A program made the position numbers and the translations under genes. A DNA stretch of 14,115 bases from NCBI GenBank assembly GCA_023424585.1, contig JAFADT010000444.1:1-14115 (forward strand), in the 5' to 3' direction. This document shows positions 1 through 6,777 of this stretch, piece by piece. Positions within the stretch are counted from its first letter, which is position 1. Every line of letters starts with the position of its first letter. The DNA is from Pseudomonadota bacterium (lineage in GTDB: Bacteria; Myxococcota; Myxococcia; Myxococcales; Myxococcaceae). The notes under the pieces were generated by a model. The model searched no databases. It was given only the letters and a program-made list of their open reading frames with translations, and was not told where the DNA came from.

Positions 1-1
1 G

Positions 2-667
2 TCCAAGGGCGCCATGGCGCTGCGCAACGGCCTGGAGTCCCGCGACGTCCGCGTCCTCGACGTCCTGGACGGAGAGTTGGAGCACTTCGAGGCCTGGCTC
101 CCCGCGTTCGAGGGTCGCGTGCGCTCCACGCCATCCCCGGCGGAGGAGTCGAACGTCCACCGCGACTTCCTGGACGACACGCACGACGCGCTGCGGATGA
201 TGCGCGAGCGCCGCGAGCGCAGGCGTGAGGACCAGGAGCGCGAGCGGCAGCGTGAAATCGACCGGCAGGTGGCCGAGTCCCGCCGCCGCGACCAGGAGCG
301 CCAGCGGGAGCTCCAGCGCCGCGCCGCCGAGGAGCTCCAGGCCCGGCAGGCCGCGGAGCGCGAGCAGCAGGAGACGCTCGCCCGCGTGGAGGCGCAGCGG
401 CTGCTGGTGACGCTCCAGCCCCGCGTGCCGCCCAAGCCCATGGACCGCGAGGTGGTCTTCCCGGAGTCCGCCTTCCCCACGCTCGTGGACTACGCGCGGA
501 TGCTCAAGGCGATGCAGCGGGGTGGGGACGTGATGAAGCTCTTCGACACCCTGGGGCTCACGCCCGTCACCTGGGCCGCGCAGGCGAACGCCTGGGGGCA
601 GGCGATGGTGGGCCGCGTGGAGCTGGGCATGCGCTTCGGGGAGCTGCTGACGGCGCCCTGGGAGTGA
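2..667 (+). CDS. Coiled-coil protein of unknown function, 5' end outside window
   Basis: I do not recognise this family. The reading frame is open from base 2, so the ATG at 14 is probably internal and the true N-terminus lies upstream of the window. Counting from that ATG, residues about 60-135 are an almost uninterrupted run of Arg, Glu, Gln and Ala, with patterns such as RERRERRREDQERERQ. This predicts a long, highly charged alpha helix or coiled coil. Residues about 140-217 form a compact C-terminal segment rich in Leu, Met and Trp (FPTLVDYARMLKAMQRGG, then FDTLGLTPVTWAAQANAWG), which looks like a short helical domain. No signal peptide or membrane segment is visible in the part present. 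It converges on the SDR gene with only 33 bp between the two stops. A cytoplasmic scaffold or adaptor role is possible, but nothing in the sequence fixes a function. Confidence 0.7.
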   Translation, partial: SKGAMALRNGLESRDVRVLDVLDGELEHFEAWLPAFEGRVRSTPSPAEESNVHRDFLDDTHDALRMMRERRERRREDQERERQREIDRQVAESRRRDQERQRELQRRAAEELQARQAAEREQQETLARVEAQRLLVTLQPRVPPKPMDREVVFPESAFPTLVDYARMLKAMQRGGDVMKLFDTLGLTPVTWAAQANAWGQAMVGRVELGMRFGELLTAPWE

Positions 668-700
668 CTCCCCCGGGCGCCGCCGCGCGGGCCTGACGGG

Positions 701-1465
701 CTACTGCGCGGTGGCGCCGCCGTCGAGGACCAGCTCCGCGCCGGTCATCAGCTTGGACTCGTCCGACGCCAGGTACACCACGGCGTGGGCCACGTCGTCC
801 GGCTCGCCGAAGCGGCCCGCGGGGATGCCCTTGAGCATGCGCGCGCGCGTCTTCTCCGCCTGGCCGCCGGCCTGGGCCAGCGCCTCCACCATGGCGGTCT
901 CCACGTAGCCGGGGTGGATGGAGTTGCAGCGGATGCCATAGCCCTTGTACGCGCAGTGCAGCGCCACGGACTTGGACAGCATGCGCACGGCGGCCTTGCT
1001 GGAGCAGTACGCCGGGAACTGCGGCACGCCCACGAGCCCCGCGATGGAGGAGATGTTGATGATGGAGCCCCGGGCCCCGCACTCCCGCATCACGCGGATG
1101 CCGTGCTTGCAGCCCAGGAACACGCCGTCCAGGTTGACCGAGTGCACGAACCGCCACTCGTCCAGCGACATCTCCTCCACGTCCTTCACGATGCCCATGC
1201 CGGCGTTGTTCACGAGCACGTCCAGCCGCCCGAACCTCTCCACCGTGCGCGCCAGCGCGCTCACCCACTGGTCCTCGCGGGTGACGTCCAGCGGGAGGAA
1301 GAGGCCGGCGTCGCCCAGCTCCTCCGCCACCGCGCGGGCCTCGCCCTCGCGCCGGTCGGTGACCACCACCTTCGCGCCCTCGCGCGCGAGCATCCGCGCG
1401 GACGCGGCGCCCAGGCCCCCCGCGCCGCCGGTCACCAGGGCCACCTTGCCTTCGACTCGCTTCAT
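701..1465 (-). CDS. SDR-family NAD(P)-dependent oxidoreductase
   Basis: This is a classical short-chain dehydrogenase/reductase of 254 aa, the normal family length. The Rossmann glycine motif TGGAGGLG is at residues 12-19. An Asp after the second beta strand (D37, in VVVTDR) favours NAD(H) over NADP(H). NNAG is at 86-89. The catalytic tetrad N111, S140, Y153 and K157 (YCSSK) is complete. The C-terminal DGGATAQ is typical of the family. The substrate is not readable; relatives include hydroxysteroid, 3-oxoacyl and glucose dehydrogenases. The ATG at 1465 is preceded by an AAGGA ribosome site 9 nt upstream. The gene lies 33 bp downstream of the enoyl reductase on the same strand and probably shares its transcript, which hints at lipid or acyl-thioester redox chemistry. 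That pathway link is inference. Confidence 0.93.
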   Translation of the reverse strand: MKRVEGKVALVTGGAGGLGAASARMLAREGAKVVVTDRREGEARAVAEELGDAGLFLPLDVTREDQWVSALARTVERFGRLDVLVNNAGMGIVKDVEEMSLDEWRFVHSVNLDGVFLGCKHGIRVMRECGARGSIINISSIAGLVGVPQFPAYCSSKAAVRMLSKSVALHCAYKGYGIRCNSIHPGYVETAMVEALAQAGGQAEKTRARMLKGIPAGRFGEPDDVAHAVVYLASDESKLMTGAELVLDGGATAQ

Positions 1466-1498
1466 GGTCGTCGTTCCTTCACGTGAGCAGCGGGGGCT

Positions 1499-2485
1499 TC
1501 ACGCCGCGGGGTTGGGGGTGAGCAGGACCTTCCCATTGCGGCTCGGCTCCAGCGCGCGCTTCACCGCGTCCTGGATGCGCTCCAGCGGGTAGGTGCCGTC
1601 CACGGGGGCCTGGAGCTTGCGCTCGGCGACCAGCTCCGCCATGCGCGCGAGCGTGGCGTTCTGCTCCTCGCGCGGAGCGTCGCGCAGCCAGCGCGTCAGC
1701 CAGAAGCCGCGCAGGGTGACGTCCTTGAAGATGGAGGCGGCCGCGGACAGCTGGGGGCCCTTGCCGCTCATGGCGCCGTAGTTCACCAGCGTGCCGCCGG
1801 TGGAGAGGCAGTCGCCCACGCGGCGGCAGGACTCGCCGCCCACCGCGTCGATGCCCAGCCGCACCTTCGCGCCGCTGGTGGCCGCGCGCACCTGCTGGGG
1901 CAGCTCGTCCGTGTCCAGCAGCACCACGTCCGCGCCCTGGCCCTTCAGCTCGTCGGCCAGCTCCTGGCGGCGCACGACGTTGACGGTCCTCACGCCCATC
2001 ACCTGGGCCAGGGTGATGAGGTAGCGGCCCACGGCGGAGTTGGCGGCGTTCTGCACCACCCACTCACCGGGCTGGAGCGTCACGAACTGGCGCAGCATCA
2101 GGTAGGCGGTGGGCGGGTTGATGAGCAGCATGCTCGCCTGGAGCAGGTCCAGGCCCGGCGGCACGGGCAACAGCGGCGCGGCGGGCGCGGTGAGGTGGGT
2201 GCGCCAGGTGCCCGCGCCCAGCGGGAGGAACACGAGGTCACCCACGGCCACGGCGTTGGAGCCGGACACCTCCACCACGCGGCCCACGCCCTCGTTGCCG
2301 GGCGTGGCGGGCAGCTTGGGCAGCACGCCGTACTCGCCGGAGAGGGTGAGCAGGTCGGAGGGGTTGATGGGCGTGGCCAGCACGGCCAGCCGCGCCTCGC
2401 CGGGCTTCAGCGGCGCGGGGGGCTCCTCCACCACCTGGACGACGTCGGGGGGCGGCCCGAAGGCCGAGAAGCGCACTGCTTTCAT
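1499..2485 (-). CDS. MECR/ETR-type 2-enoyl thioester reductase (zinc-free MDR family)
   Basis: Starting at the ATG at 2485 this encodes 328 aa. Many features match the mitochondrial enoyl reductase MECR/Etr1 group: NPSD at 41-44 followed by the catalytic-type Tyr at 52 (SGEYG), GNEGVG at 63-68, GTWR at 92-95, the NADPH-binding stretch NAANSAVGRYLI at 146-157, and FKD with LRGFWL at 253-262. The Cys-rich structural zinc loop of alcohol dehydrogenases is absent, as expected. Family members reduce trans-2-enoyl thioesters to acyl thioesters with NADPH; some relatives are quinone reductases, so the exact substrate is open. The open frame continues upstream to 2839, but that stretch has no homology-like sequence. 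The ATG at 2485 has a GGGAG ribosome site 8 nt before it and begins exactly where family proteins do (MKAVRF). It leads the unit that includes the SDR gene. Confidence 0.9.
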   Translation of the reverse strand: MKAVRFSAFGPPPDVVQVVEEPPAPLKPGEARLAVLATPINPSDLLTLSGEYGVLPKLPATPGNEGVGRVVEVSGSNAVAVGDLVFLPLGAGTWRTHLTAPAAPLLPVPPGLDLLQASMLLINPPTAYLMLRQFVTLQPGEWVVQNAANSAVGRYLITLAQVMGVRTVNVVRRQELADELKGQGADVVLLDTDELPQQVRAATSGAKVRLGIDAVGGESCRRVGDCLSTGGTLVNYGAMSGKGPQLSAAASIFKDVTLRGFWLTRWLRDAPREEQNATLARMAELVAERKLQAPVDGTYPLERIQDAVKRALEPSRNGKVLLTPNPAA

Positions 2486-2766
2486 GGCATTGCTCCCGCG
2501 CTGTGAAGGCGGTGCCACCCTAACCGCCTTCCGCCCTGCTGCCGAGCGTGCGCTTTCGCGCCACCCGCGGTGTGCATCCGCTGGTGGATGGATGGCCTCC
2601 GTTCGCATTCCCGCCCCGAGGACGCGGCGCTCTGTCCACCCGCGGACGCGGGCGAAAGGAGGCTGCCGGCCGTCGGCGATCAGGCCTCGCCATGGCGGCG
2701 GGGGCTGCACAGGTTCTGAAATGGACCCCTCGGTGGGGCGGGTGGGGATGGGCGAGGAGGGCGAGT
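2486..2766. other. Divergent intergenic region between enoyl reductase and flippase-like gene
   Basis: These 281 bp separate two divergent genes and must hold both of their promoters. Reading frames cross it, but their translations are low-complexity Arg/Pro/Gly text with no family resemblance. I could not identify -35/-10 boxes or a convincing operator. The right edge carries the ribosome binding site of the membrane-protein gene. Confidence 0.5.
2754..2760 (+). promoter_or_regulatory. Strong Shine-Dalgarno site that fixes a GTG start
   Basis: GAGGAGG lies 6 nt before the GTG at 2767. It decides the start of the membrane-protein gene against an open frame that extends in from 2548 and against an in-frame ATG near 2692. 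Confidence 0.75.
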
Positions 2767-3843
2767 GTGAGCAACGTGCACCACGAAGGGGCGCTGGCCG
2801 GGCCGGGAACCGCCGTCGGGGAGGGGCTCTCCTCCCCACCGTGTGTCTGGAGGCGCAGGCTGCTCACGGCGCTCAAACCCCTCTTCGCGCTGGGCGGCCT
2901 GGGGATGCTGGGGACCCTGGTGCACAAGGCCGGCGCCGGTGAGCTGAAGACGACGCTCTCCCAGGCGCTGCCGCTGCTCCCCTGGGTGGTGCTCATCGAG
3001 CTGGGCCGGCAGACGTGTGACGCCACGGCGACGCGGCTGTCCTATGGCGCGCGTGCGAGGCAGGTGCCGTTGTCGGTGTTGGTGCGAGCGCAGCTGATTG
3101 GAACCGCGGTGTCGAGCATGGCGCCCGCGGGCCGCGCGGCGGCGGAGGCGACGAAGGCCACGCTGCTGACGCCGTACACGGGCGGCGCGTCCGCGACGGC
3201 GGCGGCGGCCACGTCGCAGTCCGCTTCATTGGGGGCGGGAGGGCTCATCTCCTTTCCGTGCGCGCTGGCGGCGTACCTGATGACGGGGTGGAGCGCGTTC
3301 ACGGTGGCGATGCTGGTGCACGGTGTCGTGTTGTTGCTCGCGTCGTTGGGCGTGCGCGCGGGGTTGCGGGCGAAGCGGCTGGGCGCGTGGATGCGCAGGC
3401 GCTGCGGCAAGTGGGGCACGCACGCGGAGGCCTTCCAGGCATCGGTCTGCGCGGGAGGGCTGTGTCCCTGGCGGCCGATGCTGGCGTTCCTCGGCAGCCG
3501 TGTGCTGCAGGTGATGCAGTACGCGGTGCTGGCGCACGCGGTGGGCATCGACGCGACGGTGGTGCAGGCGCTGTTCACGCAGGGGCTCTACCTGGTGGCG
3601 TTGGCGATGGGCTCGCTGGTGCCCGGGCAGGTGGGCGTGACGGACGGGATGTTCTCGCTGGCGGCGGGCGCGATGGGGACGACGGCGGCGAAGGCGATGT
3701 CCATCTCGCTGCTCGCGCACACGGTACAGGCGGTGTTCGTGCTGGTGGGGGCGCTCACGCCGCTGGTGTGGCGCGCCAGGGCGAAGGTGACGGCGTCCGC
3801 GCCGGTGGTGCCGCCCGTGCTGTCCGCGCCGGTGTATCGCTAG
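2767..3843 (+). CDS. LPG-synthase-TM / YbhN (UPF0104) flippase-like membrane protein
   Basis: From the GTG at 2767 this is a 358-aa polytopic inner-membrane protein. Hydrophobic segments lie at about 36-52, 63-80, 103-122, 155-172, 176-198, 240-260, 266-287 and 312-335. Two spots recall the lysylphosphatidylglycerol-synthase transmembrane family: APAGRAAAEATKATLL (119-134), where relatives have P-G-G...E..K, and the late VPGQVGVTDGMFS (285-297), where relatives have PGGxGxxE. There is no cytosolic aminoacyltransferase domain as in full MprF, so it should not make lysyl-PG. Stand-alone relatives are thought to move lipids or lipid-linked sugars, or have no known role. Its stop shares the CTAG palindrome with the stop of the LysR remnant on the other strand. 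The family call is fairly secure; the cargo is unknown. Confidence 0.78.
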   Translation: MSNVHHEGALAGPGTAVGEGLSSPPCVWRRRLLTALKPLFALGGLGMLGTLVHKAGAGELKTTLSQALPLLPWVVLIELGRQTCDATATRLSYGARARQVPLSVLVRAQLIGTAVSSMAPAGRAAAEATKATLLTPYTGGASATAAAATSQSASLGAGGLISFPCALAAYLMTGWSAFTVAMLVHGVVLLLASLGVRAGLRAKRLGAWMRRRCGKWGTHAEAFQASVCAGGLCPWRPMLAFLGSRVLQVMQYAVLAHAVGIDATVVQALFTQGLYLVALAMGSLVPGQVGVTDGMFSLAAGAMGTTAAKAMSISLLAHTVQAVFVLVGALTPLVWRARAKVTASAPVVPPVLSAPVYR

Positions 3844-4104
3844 GTCCTGCTCGCCGGGGCCTGGCGCTCGGACGCCTCGCGAATGAGCCAGTCGCGAAAC
3901 GCCACGAGCTTCGGGAGCGTGGCGCACTCGGGCTGGTAGACGACGTAGTAGGCGAGCACGGAAGGGAACTCGACCTCCGGGAACAGGCGCACGAGCCGTC
4001 CGGCCGCGAGGTCGTCGTGCGCCATGATGCTGCGGGCCAGCGCCACGCCCTGCCCGTCGACGGCCGCCTGGAGCACCGACGCGGAGTTGTTGATGCGCGT
4101 CGGC
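3840..4104 (-). pseudogene. LysR-family regulator, C-terminal remnant
   Basis: The minus strand encodes about 86 residues matching the end of the effector-binding domain of GcvA-like LysR regulators. Diagnostic text is [39 protein letters not shown] and VAFRDWLIREA. Family proteins are about 300 aa, so the helix-turn-helix and first effector subdomain, roughly 210 residues, are missing. LysR-like sequence stops at about 4097. The frame continues to a GTG at 4136 and is closed by a TAG at 4149-4151, but that extension is antisense to the SDR remnant. Without a DNA-binding domain it cannot act as a LysR regulator. The right-hand edge is the deletion junction shared with the SDR remnant. The stop (3840-3842) overlaps the stop of the flippase-like gene. 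Confidence 0.85.
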
Positions 4105-4464
4105 TCGATGTGGGGCCGGCAGGCCATCCAGGCCACGCCCTCCTCGGCCTATTCGATGGCGAAGGTAGGGCTTCACTCGCTGACGCAGCACCTGGCGATG
4201 GAGTTGGCTGGCCATGGCATCCGCGTCAACGCGGTTTCGCCCGCCGTCGTCGAGACCCCCATCTCCGAGGGCTTCATCCCGAAAGAGCAGGTCCCCAGTG
4301 CGCTCCAGGAGTTCAACGGCTTCCATCCGCTTGGCCGCGTGGGCCGCGCGGAGGATGTCGCGCGGCCCATTGCCCATCTGTTGTCGAGCGAGGCTTCCTG
4401 GGGCACCGGCGCCATCTGGGATGTCGATGGTGGTGTCATGGCTGGGCGCAACAAGTACAACTGA
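4105..4464 (+). pseudogene. SDR oxidoreductase, C-terminal remnant
   Basis: The plus strand encodes the last 119 residues or so of a short-chain dehydrogenase, from [20 protein letters not shown] through [19 protein letters not shown] and [10 protein letters not shown]. The catalytic YxxxK is kept (Tyr codon at 4150-4152). The Rossmann half with the glycine-rich NAD(P) motif, the NNAG motif and roughly 135 residues is gone. The frame is open back to an ATG at 4024, but those first residues are the antisense of the LysR gene, so any product would be a chimera without a cofactor site. The retained portion has no internal stop or frameshift, which suggests a recent loss. It resembles SDRs that usually sit divergently next to a LysR gene, which fits the neighbouring remnant. 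Confidence 0.85.
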
Positions 4465-4514
4465 CCCTTGCGGTGACTCGGAAGAGGTGAGGCTTGGAGG
4501 ATGCTGACGATGAC

Positions 4515-4519
4515 GGGAG
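4515..4519 (+). promoter_or_regulatory. Shine-Dalgarno site favouring the ATG at 4527
   Basis: GGGAG lies 7 nt before the ATG at 4527. The frame is also open to a TTG at 4494, which has AGAGG 6 nt before it, so an 11-residue-longer product cannot be excluded. I chose the ATG because family resemblance begins only after it. Confidence 0.5.
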
Positions 4520-4526
4520 CGCGCTG

Positions 4527-5498
4527 ATGGGGGGCCTGGCGAACCACGCAGCTTTCCTTCGAGCCCTGCACGCGGCGCCGCGGGTGCTCACCGAGGGCTC
4601 GGTGGTCGAGCGCCTGCGCCGCCACCCCGCGGGACTGCTGGACACGCACGTGGCCAATGCGGGCCTCCTCTTCGTTCCGGAGGGACGCGAGGCGCTCGCC
4701 GGCATCTATCGCGACTACCGCGACATCGGGCTGCGCCACGGCCTGCCCACGCTCCTCCTCACGCCTACCTGGCGCGCGAACGCGGAGCGCCTCGCGCGCG
4801 CGGACCTCGCCGGCCGCGATGTCTTCGGGGAGGCGGTGAGGCTGCTCGCGGGCGTACGAGCGGAGGTGGGCAGCCGGGGGGAGGACGTCTTCATCGGCGG
4901 GCTCGTCGGGTGTCGTGGAGATGCCTACCGGCCCGAGGAGGCGCTCCCACGCGAGGAGGCCGCGGCCTTCCACTCGCCCCACGTGGAGGCGCTCGCGAGC
5001 GCCGGGGTGGACTTCCTCGTGGCCCAGGCGCTGCCAGCCCTCTCGGAGGCCGAGGGCCTCGCCCTGGCGATGGCGCGCACGGGGGCGCCATTCCTGTTGA
5101 GCTTCGTCCTCCGCCCTACCGGGACGCTGCTCGACGGAACCCCACTGGCCGAGGCCGTGGTACGCATCGACGCCCTGCCTGGAGCGCGCCCGGCCGCGTA
5201 CATGGTGAATTGCGTCCACCCCGCTGTCTTCCGCGAGGGCCTGACGCGCCAGCGGGCCGCATCACCGGACCTCGGTGCGCGGGTGGTGGGCTTGCAGGCC
5301 AATACCTCCCGCCTGTCGCCCGAGGAACTCGATGGGCGCGCGGAGCTCGACAGCGAGTCCCCGGACGCGTTCGCGCGAGAGATGGCCCGAGTCCACACGG
5401 AGCTCGGCACGCGCGTGCTCGGCGGGTGTTGTGGCACCGACGAGCGGCACATCGCCGCGCTCGCTCGCGCCCTGAAAGAAGAAGTGCCGAGCGAGTGA
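4527..5498 (+). CDS. Homocysteine S-methyltransferase family protein
   Basis: This 323-aa protein has the S-methyl_trans (BHMT/MmuM-type) barrel. The N-terminal strand reads VLTEGSVVERLRR (20-32), followed by LLDTHVANAG, GLPTLLLTPTWRANAERL (72-89) and RGDAY (130-134). Cys229 in VNCVHP and the Cys pair 301-302 in GGCCGTDERHI match the three zinc ligands that activate homocysteine. Enzymes of this family move a methyl group from a donor such as S-methylmethionine, betaine or SAM to homocysteine, giving methionine; the donor here cannot be read. The N-terminal motif is TEG rather than the DGGxG of BHMT, so it belongs to a divergent subfamily and could use another thiol. It is the only intact gene in a zone of remnants, 62 bp after the SDR fragment and 291 bp before the oxidoreductase wreck. 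No partner gene is visible nearby. Confidence 0.88.
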   Translation: MGGLANHAAFLRALHAAPRVLTEGSVVERLRRHPAGLLDTHVANAGLLFVPEGREALAGIYRDYRDIGLRHGLPTLLLTPTWRANAERLARADLAGRDVFGEAVRLLAGVRAEVGSRGEDVFIGGLVGCRGDAYRPEEALPREEAAAFHSPHVEALASAGVDFLVAQALPALSEAEGLALAMARTGAPFLLSFVLRPTGTLLDGTPLAEAVVRIDALPGARPAAYMVNCVHPAVFREGLTRQRAASPDLGARVVGLQANTSRLSPEELDGRAELDSESPDAFAREMARVHTELGTRVLGGCCGTDERHIAALARALKEEVPSE

Positions 5499-5571
5499 CG
5501 ACCAATGCAATCGCATGGCCGTGATGCAGGCGGAGCGGGTTCACGTGGCCCTGCGCTCCGACATCAATCGA

Positions 5572-5605
5572 ACAGGGTCTCCAGGTCCTCGGACCTGGGC
5601 CCTGT
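5572..5605. terminator. Strong hairpin, probable terminator
   Basis: Outer arms ACAGGG (5572-5577) and CCCTGT (5600-5605) enclose inner arms CCAGGTC (5581-5587) and GACCTGG (5592-5598), with a CTCG loop and a small TCT/G internal loop. It starts 73 bp after the methyltransferase stop and could serve either strand. There is no clear T tract, so intrinsic termination is likely but not certain. Confidence 0.55.
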
Positions 5606-5662
5606 CTCCCTGAGAAGGTGAGAGCCTACGTGGGGACGCCCTGGCGGCGGCGAACTTCGAAA

Positions 5663-5685
5663 ACCTGTCTGACAGTCGGACAGGT
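5663..5685. repeat. 10-bp inverted repeat with 3-nt loop
   Basis: ACCTGTCTGA (5663-5672) pairs with TCGGACAGGT (5676-5685) around the loop CAG, with one G-T mismatch or wobble. It lies in decayed DNA beyond the end of the oxidoreductase remnant and about 60 bp from the hairpin at 5572. It could be an operator-like palindrome, a dispersed repeat element, or a terminator stem. Confidence 0.6.
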
Positions 5686-5789
5686 CTTGGAGGGTCGTGG
5701 CCGGGAGCCTCTGCTTCGACCAGGTGTCGGCTCGTCAGACCCATTGGGGCCGTGTCGGACCGGCGGTGTACTGCATGGAGGGCTGGGGC

Positions 5790-6777
5790 TCAGGCCGGCC
5801 GGAGCTGGACCGGTGTTCCACTGAAGGCGGCGTTGCCGCTGACCACATCCAGTGCCTGAGCATCCGTGAGGTCGTTGATGCTGGCACCCGCGTGCGCGCT
5901 CGCGACCTGTTGGCGGATCCCGGGCCGCTGGTGGCCGTAGCCCGCGAGCGCGGCGACGGGCAGCTCCCCGGAGGACTCCGGCAGGCCCCGGACCCGGCTC
6001 TTCCAGCGACCATGGCTGCCAGGGCCAACGCCAAACGCGCGAGGCCCGCCGATGAGGTCGAAGGCCGGCAAGGTGAAGAGGGCGCCGCCCTCGCGGTCCA
6101 GGTTGCCGGTGACGATGTTGAGGACGTTGATGAGCCATTGGCAGAGCGAGCCAAAGGTGCGCGTCTCCCTCCAGCACGACCTGCAACAGGGAGAAGAGGG
6201 CGAGCGCATCGGTGCCGGTCCGGACGAAGACAGGTCGGTCGGCGATGGCCGCTGTCTCCGTGCGACGGGGATCGATGACGACGAGCCTGCCACCGCGCTC
6301 CTGGATGGCGCGCAGCCGCGCCCGCACGTCGGGTGTCGTCATCAGACTGCCATTGGACGCGAGCGGGTTCGCGCCCAGGACGAGCATGTACCGGGTGCGG
6401 TCGATGTCCGGGATGGGCACCAGCAGCTGATGGCCAGACATGAGGTGGGCCGCGAGCTGGTGGGGAAGCGGGTCGACGGACGTGGCGGAGAACCGGTTGC
6501 GCGTGCGCAGCGCGCGAAGGAGCTGGGGCCCGAACATCATCGCGCCCAGGTTGTGGACGTTGGGATTGCCCAGGTACGCGCCCACGGCGTTCGGCCCGTG
6601 CTCCTTCTGGAGGTCATGAAGCCGCTGGGTGATGTCGCGGAACGCATCCGCCCAGGACACGCGCTCCCAGCCGGAAGCGGTGCGCTTCAGGGGATGGCGG
6701 AGCCGGTCGGGGTCCTCGTGCAGGTCGCGCAGCGCCACGGCCTTGGGCCAGAGGTGGCCCCGGGAAGAACACCCCAC
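5790..6777 (-). pseudogene. Molybdopterin oxidoreductase / formate dehydrogenase-like gene, multiply deleted
   Basis: The first block (6777 to about 6166) encodes some 200 residues typical of this family: SRGHLWPKAVALRDLHEDPDR, VSWADAF, YLGNPNVHNLGA, NRFSATSVDPLPHQ, LGANPLASNGSLMTTPD and VVIDPRRTET. Homologs have a Cys-rich 4Fe-4S segment before this. Here it is missing, and the usual CPKA reads WPKA. After LLQVVLEG the frame shifts by one, and family text resumes at about 6158 with FGSLCQWLINVLNIVTGN, LDREGGALFTLPAFD, GGPRAFGVGP and RVRGLPESSGELPVAALA. At about 5943 it jumps, in frame, straight to the C-terminal tail GYGHQRPGIRQQ, INDLTDAQALD and VSGNAAFSGTPVQL, ending with TGA at 5790-5792. 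Roughly 75 and several hundred residues are absent at the two internal sites. A full enzyme is about 700 aa or more, so this one is dead. Confidence 0.88.

Larger units (their letters stand above)
5499..5789. other. Non-coding / decayed stretch with two inverted repeats
   Basis: These 291 bp between the methyltransferase stop and the TGA of the oxidoreductase remnant contain no frame that I recognise. They hold a strong terminator-like hairpin (5572-5605) and a near-perfect palindrome (5663-5685). The heptamers GTCAGAC (5734-5740) and GTCGGAC (5754-5760) repeat elements of that palindrome. Confidence 0.5.

Noticed and set aside
2548..2766. Upstream extension of the flippase-like frame, including an in-frame ATG near 2692.
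   Set aside because: The extension is Arg/Gly-rich and not membrane-protein-like, and the GTG at 2767 has a near-ideal GAGGAGG site.
2486..2839. Upstream extension of the enoyl reductase frame.
   Set aside because: Family similarity starts exactly at MKAVRF (2485), which has its own ribosome site. The extension also runs into the divergent gene.
3226..4377. 383-codon minus-strand frame crossing the flippase-like gene and the SDR/LysR remnants.
   Set aside because: The translation is Arg/His/Gln-rich with no recognisable domain, and it runs through the deletion junction. The other frames carry the family signatures.
5515..5611. Short plus-strand ORF of about 32 codons after the methyltransferase.
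   Set aside because: It runs through the terminator-like hairpin, has no ribosome site and shows no resemblance to known small proteins.
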